This document shows positions 61,744 through 64,000 of a DNA stretch of 64,000 nucleotides, piece after piece. This stretch comes from Gaoshiqia hydrogeniformans (GTDB lineage Bacteria > Bacteroidota > Bacteroidia > Bacteroidales > Prolixibacteraceae): assembly GCF_049347105.1 (NCBI RefSeq), contig NZ_CP186334.1:2666001-2730000 (forward strand). The letters run 5' to 3'. The notes below the pieces were generated by a model. The model did not search any database and was not told the origin of the DNA. It saw only the letters and a program-made list of their open reading frames with translations. How positions within the stretch are numbered: the first letter of the stretch is position 1; the number at the start of each line of letters is the position of its first letter. Both the position numbers and the translations under genes were made by a program.

Positions 61744-62740
61744 AATGGGGGTTTAAACGCAGGTAAGTTTGCGCCAACCGGTATGCTTTAAGCTGATTTT
61801 CCAAATATCTTTTCAAGGTTTCGTAATCGCCGGTAGCCTGTTTCAGCACCGACGATGCCATTCCGTAAACTGCCGGCAGTTTGCTCAGCGAAACCAAATA
61901 ATAACCGTCTAAATAATTTTTTATGCCGCCCGAGATAATCAACTGCCGGCATGCCGGTTCCGTTTCTTCGACCAGACTATTGATGTCGTTCACCATTTGG
62001 AGGGCGGTTTGGCCCACGTAAGAAAACGGATCGTACAATTCGCGGGTTTGCTGGTCATCGCGTTTCAGTTCGAGCCGCGAAAAGTTGGTTCCGCCATACG
62101 CGCCGAACTCGATCGCGGATAACGGCAGTTGCAGCAATTGCTTCAGGCTTTCGCTCCCCATGCCTTGTCCCACTTCTTTCACGATGAGCGGTATTTTTAC
62201 CGTTGACAATAACCGGCGGATCGTTTCCAACGGAGGCTGTGCCATCCGGTCGCCTTCCGGCTGAAACCATTCCTGCAAGGGGTTGACGTGAATAATCAGC
62301 CCATCGGCGCGTAAGGCTCCAATTAAATCGACAATCGCCTGCTCCTTCTTTTCTTTCAACAACTCTTCTACCTGAGCCACGCCCAGGTTGGCCCAAAACG
62401 GGCGATCGGCCCCGATTTCGTCACGGACATCAAAATCGTCCCAATGGGTTTTGTCGAACAGAATTTTACGGCACGAGCCCAAACCCATTCCCAAGCCAAG
62501 CTCGCGGCAGGTGCGGGCAATATTCCGGTTGATGTTTTTTGCCACTCCCGTGCCACCCGTCATGCTCGATACCCAAACCGGGGCATTCATCATTTTCCCT
62601 AAAAACGGGAAGGCCAAAGGTTCCGGTCCGGGATGAGCAGCCGTTAAGGGTTCGTAGATAAAGCGCCGATCCTGCTCCGGGTAACCGGTTTGCGAATCAA
62701 ACGCCAGTTGAATGTGTTCCAGTTTACGGTCGTTGTCCAT
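61730..62740 (-). CDS. fni: Type 2 isopentenyl-diphosphate delta-isomerase
   Basis: The 336-residue protein is an FMN-dependent TIM barrel with DRRFIYEPL at the N-terminus, VSSMTGGTG, GMGLGSCRKIL (where many homologues have GSQR), LIVKEVGQGM, IEFGAYGGTNFSRLE and ISGGIKNYLD. It interconverts IPP and DMAPP and is unrelated to the metal-dependent type 1 enzyme. It is the first gene of the mevalonate operon, with a -7 box 24 bases before the ATG. Confidence 0.95.
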   Translation of the reverse strand: MDNDRKLEHIQLAFDSQTGYPEQDRRFIYEPLTAAHPGPEPLAFPFLGKMMNAPVWVSSMTGGTGVAKNINRNIARTCRELGLGMGLGSCRKILFDKTHWDDFDVRDEIGADRPFWANLGVAQVEELLKEKKEQAIVDLIGALRADGLIIHVNPLQEWFQPEGDRMAQPPLETIRRLLSTVKIPLIVKEVGQGMGSESLKQLLQLPLSAIEFGAYGGTNFSRLELKRDDQQTRELYDPFSYVGQTALQMVNDINSLVEETEPACRQLIISGGIKNYLDGYYLVSLSKLPAVYGMASSVLKQATGDYETLKRYLENQLKAYRLAQTYLRLNPHYEGQ

Positions 62741-62764
62741 GTATCAGCTGAATAAGGTTACAGG

Positions 62765-62772
62765 CAAAAGTA
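62765..62772 (-). promoter_or_regulatory. -7 box of the mevalonate operon
   Basis: TACTTTTG on the minus strand matches TAnnTTTG exactly, 24 bases before the fni ATG. No clear -33 TTG is present. Confidence 0.5.
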
Positions 62773-62922
62773 AAAAAACGGATTGGCCCGTCCCTTATAA
62801 AGTACGTTCAAAATTCGTTCAGTTACGGCAAAAATTCCTGATTTTATGAGGCAAATCACACCGTATTTCACCATGACGTTCATTTCTTTTGCTCCCTTTT
62901 CCCTTTTCCTTGCCCCTTGCCT

Positions 62923-64000
62923 TTAATCCTTCAGCACATCCCGCGAAATCACCATCCGCAATACTTCGGAGGTTCCCTCGCCGATCGACAGTAAGCGCTG
63001 GTCGCGGAAGAAACGTTCAATCGGATACTCGTCGTTTCGAAAGAAACCGGCTCCGCCAAAAATCTGCAGTGCATCGCTGGCCACATCGCTGGCTACCTGC
63101 GAACAATACAGTTTTGCCATGGCCGATTGGGTGCCAAATGGTTCTCCGTGATCTTTCAGCCAGCAGGCATGATATAAAAAGGTACGGGCTGTTTCAATTT
63201 TCGTGGCCATATCAGCCAGTTTGAAGGCAATGGTTTGAAAGCCGGCAATCGCTTTCCCGAATTGTTTGCGTTTTTTGGCAAATGAAACGGCCATTTCGTA
63301 TGCTCCCTGTGCCAATCCCAGTCCCATAGCTGCAATCGACAAGCGTCCGGAGTCAATGGTCCGCAGCATAATTTTGATCCCTTGCCCGCGTTCTCCCAAC
63401 TGGTCTTCAGCGGGAATGTAACAGTCGTTGAAATAAACCATCCCGTTATCGGCTGCCCGCCACAGGAACTTTTGTTTCATAAATTCGCGGGTATAACCGA
63501 CTGTTCCTTTGGAGACCAAAAAGGCCGTGAATTCTTTTTTTCCGTCGGTACGCATCCCGGTTTGGGCCACAAAGCTGATCCCGGAAGCCATATCGGATGC
63601 CGCGTTGGTGATGTACTTTTTATGACCGTTAACCAGCCAGCCGCCTTCTTTTTCCCCGGCGACAGTTTCCACGCCCTGGGCGTCCGATCCGGCATTTTCT
63701 TCGGTCAGGCCAAAGGCCCAGAGGTTTTGCGCCGTGCAAAGCGACGGAAGGTATCTTTGTTTTTGTGCTTCGGAGCCAAATTCGAGGATCGGGCCTACCC
63801 CCAACGAATTATGTGCCGCCAGTGTGGCGGCAACCGAACTGTCGACACGGGCCAGTTCCTCCACAGCAACAATAAAAGAAAGGTAATCGCTGCCCTGTCC
63901 CCCGTATTCAACCGGGGCGTGCATGCCAAATACCCGGAGGTTGCTCATGGATTTAATCAACTCAGCAGGAAACTGTTCCAGCGCCTCAAATTCGCCAATA
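62923..64000 (-). CDS. Acyl-CoA dehydrogenase, 5' end missing
   Basis: About 359 C-terminal residues are in the window; the frame is open to the last base, so the start lies outside. The FAD-dependent acyl-CoA dehydrogenase fold is clear: HAPVEYGGQGSDYL, the middle domain FGLTEENAGSD, the flavin motif KKYITNAASD, and the C-terminal QIFGGAGFFRNDEYPIERFFRD with the catalytic Glu in IGEGTSEVLR. It oxidizes acyl-CoA to enoyl-CoA; short or branched-chain substrates are likely from the placement of the Glu (inference). It precedes the mevalonate operon on the same strand, 182 bases from fni. Confidence 0.92.
   Translation of the reverse strand, partial: IGEFEALEQFPAELIKSMSNLRVFGMHAPVEYGGQGSDYLSFIVAVEELARVDSSVAATLAAHNSLGVGPILEFGSEAQKQRYLPSLCTAQNLWAFGLTEENAGSDAQGVETVAGEKEGGWLVNGHKKYITNAASDMASGISFVAQTGMRTDGKKEFTAFLVSKGTVGYTREFMKQKFLWRAADNGMVYFNDCYIPAEDQLGERGQGIKIMLRTIDSGRLSIAAMGLGLAQGAYEMAVSFAKKRKQFGKAIAGFQTIAFKLADMATKIETARTFLYHACWLKDHGEPFGTQSAMAKLYCSQVASDVASDALQIFGGAGFFRNDEYPIERFFRDQRLLSIGEGTSEVLRMVISRDVLKD

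Overview
The window is chromosomal DNA from a member of the Bacteroidota, most likely Bacteroidia of the Marinilabiliales/Prolixibacteraceae type. The evidence for the phylum is direct: a SusC/SusD pair controlled by an ECF sigma factor and FecR-type anti-sigma factor, an ExbB-ExbD-ExbD operon, a long PurF paralogue, lipoprotein glycosidases, and promoters whose -7 box reads TAnnTTTG. The family assignment is inference. I see no insertion sequence, prophage, CRISPR array or rRNA; there is one tRNA gene. Gene density is high and only one gene-free gap (52035-52339) exceeds 300 bases.

Region 1 (1-2108) has two overlapping MiaB-family radical-SAM methylthiotransferase genes, the first cut by the window edge. 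Region 2 (2173-23005) is a polysaccharide utilization locus (PUL): ECF sigma, FecR, SusC, SusD, then seven glycoside hydrolases (GH43 with a discoidin-like tail, GH43, GH27, GH51 with a GH43-like N-terminal part, GH2, a tandem GH43-GH43, and GH127). The enzyme set points to an arabinose-rich plant or algal glycan with alpha-L-arabinofuranose, beta-L-arabinofuranose (GH127), galactose or arabinopyranose (GH27, GH2) linkages. A hairpin after susD and a promoter before the GH27 gene suggest at least two transcription units.

Region 3 (23140-28790, minus strand) holds a multi-membrane-pass spermidine-synthase-like protein overlapping a secreted-type isoaspartyl methyltransferase, and a PurF-like amidotransferase overlapping a SPOR-domain protein. 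Region 4 (29006-37897, plus strand) holds miaB, a run of small redox/iron-related genes (AhpD-like, NifX-like, GNAT, a ferritin-VIT1 fusion), an AlbA_2 protein, alkaline phosphatase, a BASS transporter, mntP and an orphan histidine kinase. Region 5 (37934-53634) is housekeeping: RNA helicase, dprA, aroB-aroA, tadA/aspS divergent pair, the exbB-exbD motor operon, tRNA-Ser(GGA), asparaginase, TatD, glutamate dehydrogenase, a CPBP protease and a cyclophilin.

Region 6 (53776-64000) has two transporters, an unusual pyruvate-kinase-like protein with a novel N-terminal domain in place of the normal C-terminal domain, and a tight five-gene mevalonate operon (IDI-2, class II HMG-CoA reductase, a GYDIA-type GHMP kinase that is the candidate phosphomevalonate kinase, diphosphomevalonate decarboxylase, mevalonate kinase). 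It ends in a partial acyl-CoA dehydrogenase gene. Together the operon would carry HMG-CoA to IPP/DMAPP; HMG-CoA synthase is not in the window.

The most unusual items are the modular PUL enzymes (tandem GH43 with both catalytic triads; GH51 with a degenerate GH43-like head), the GYDIA kinase, the pyruvate-kinase-like protein next to the mevalonate operon, and the ferritin-VIT1 fusion.
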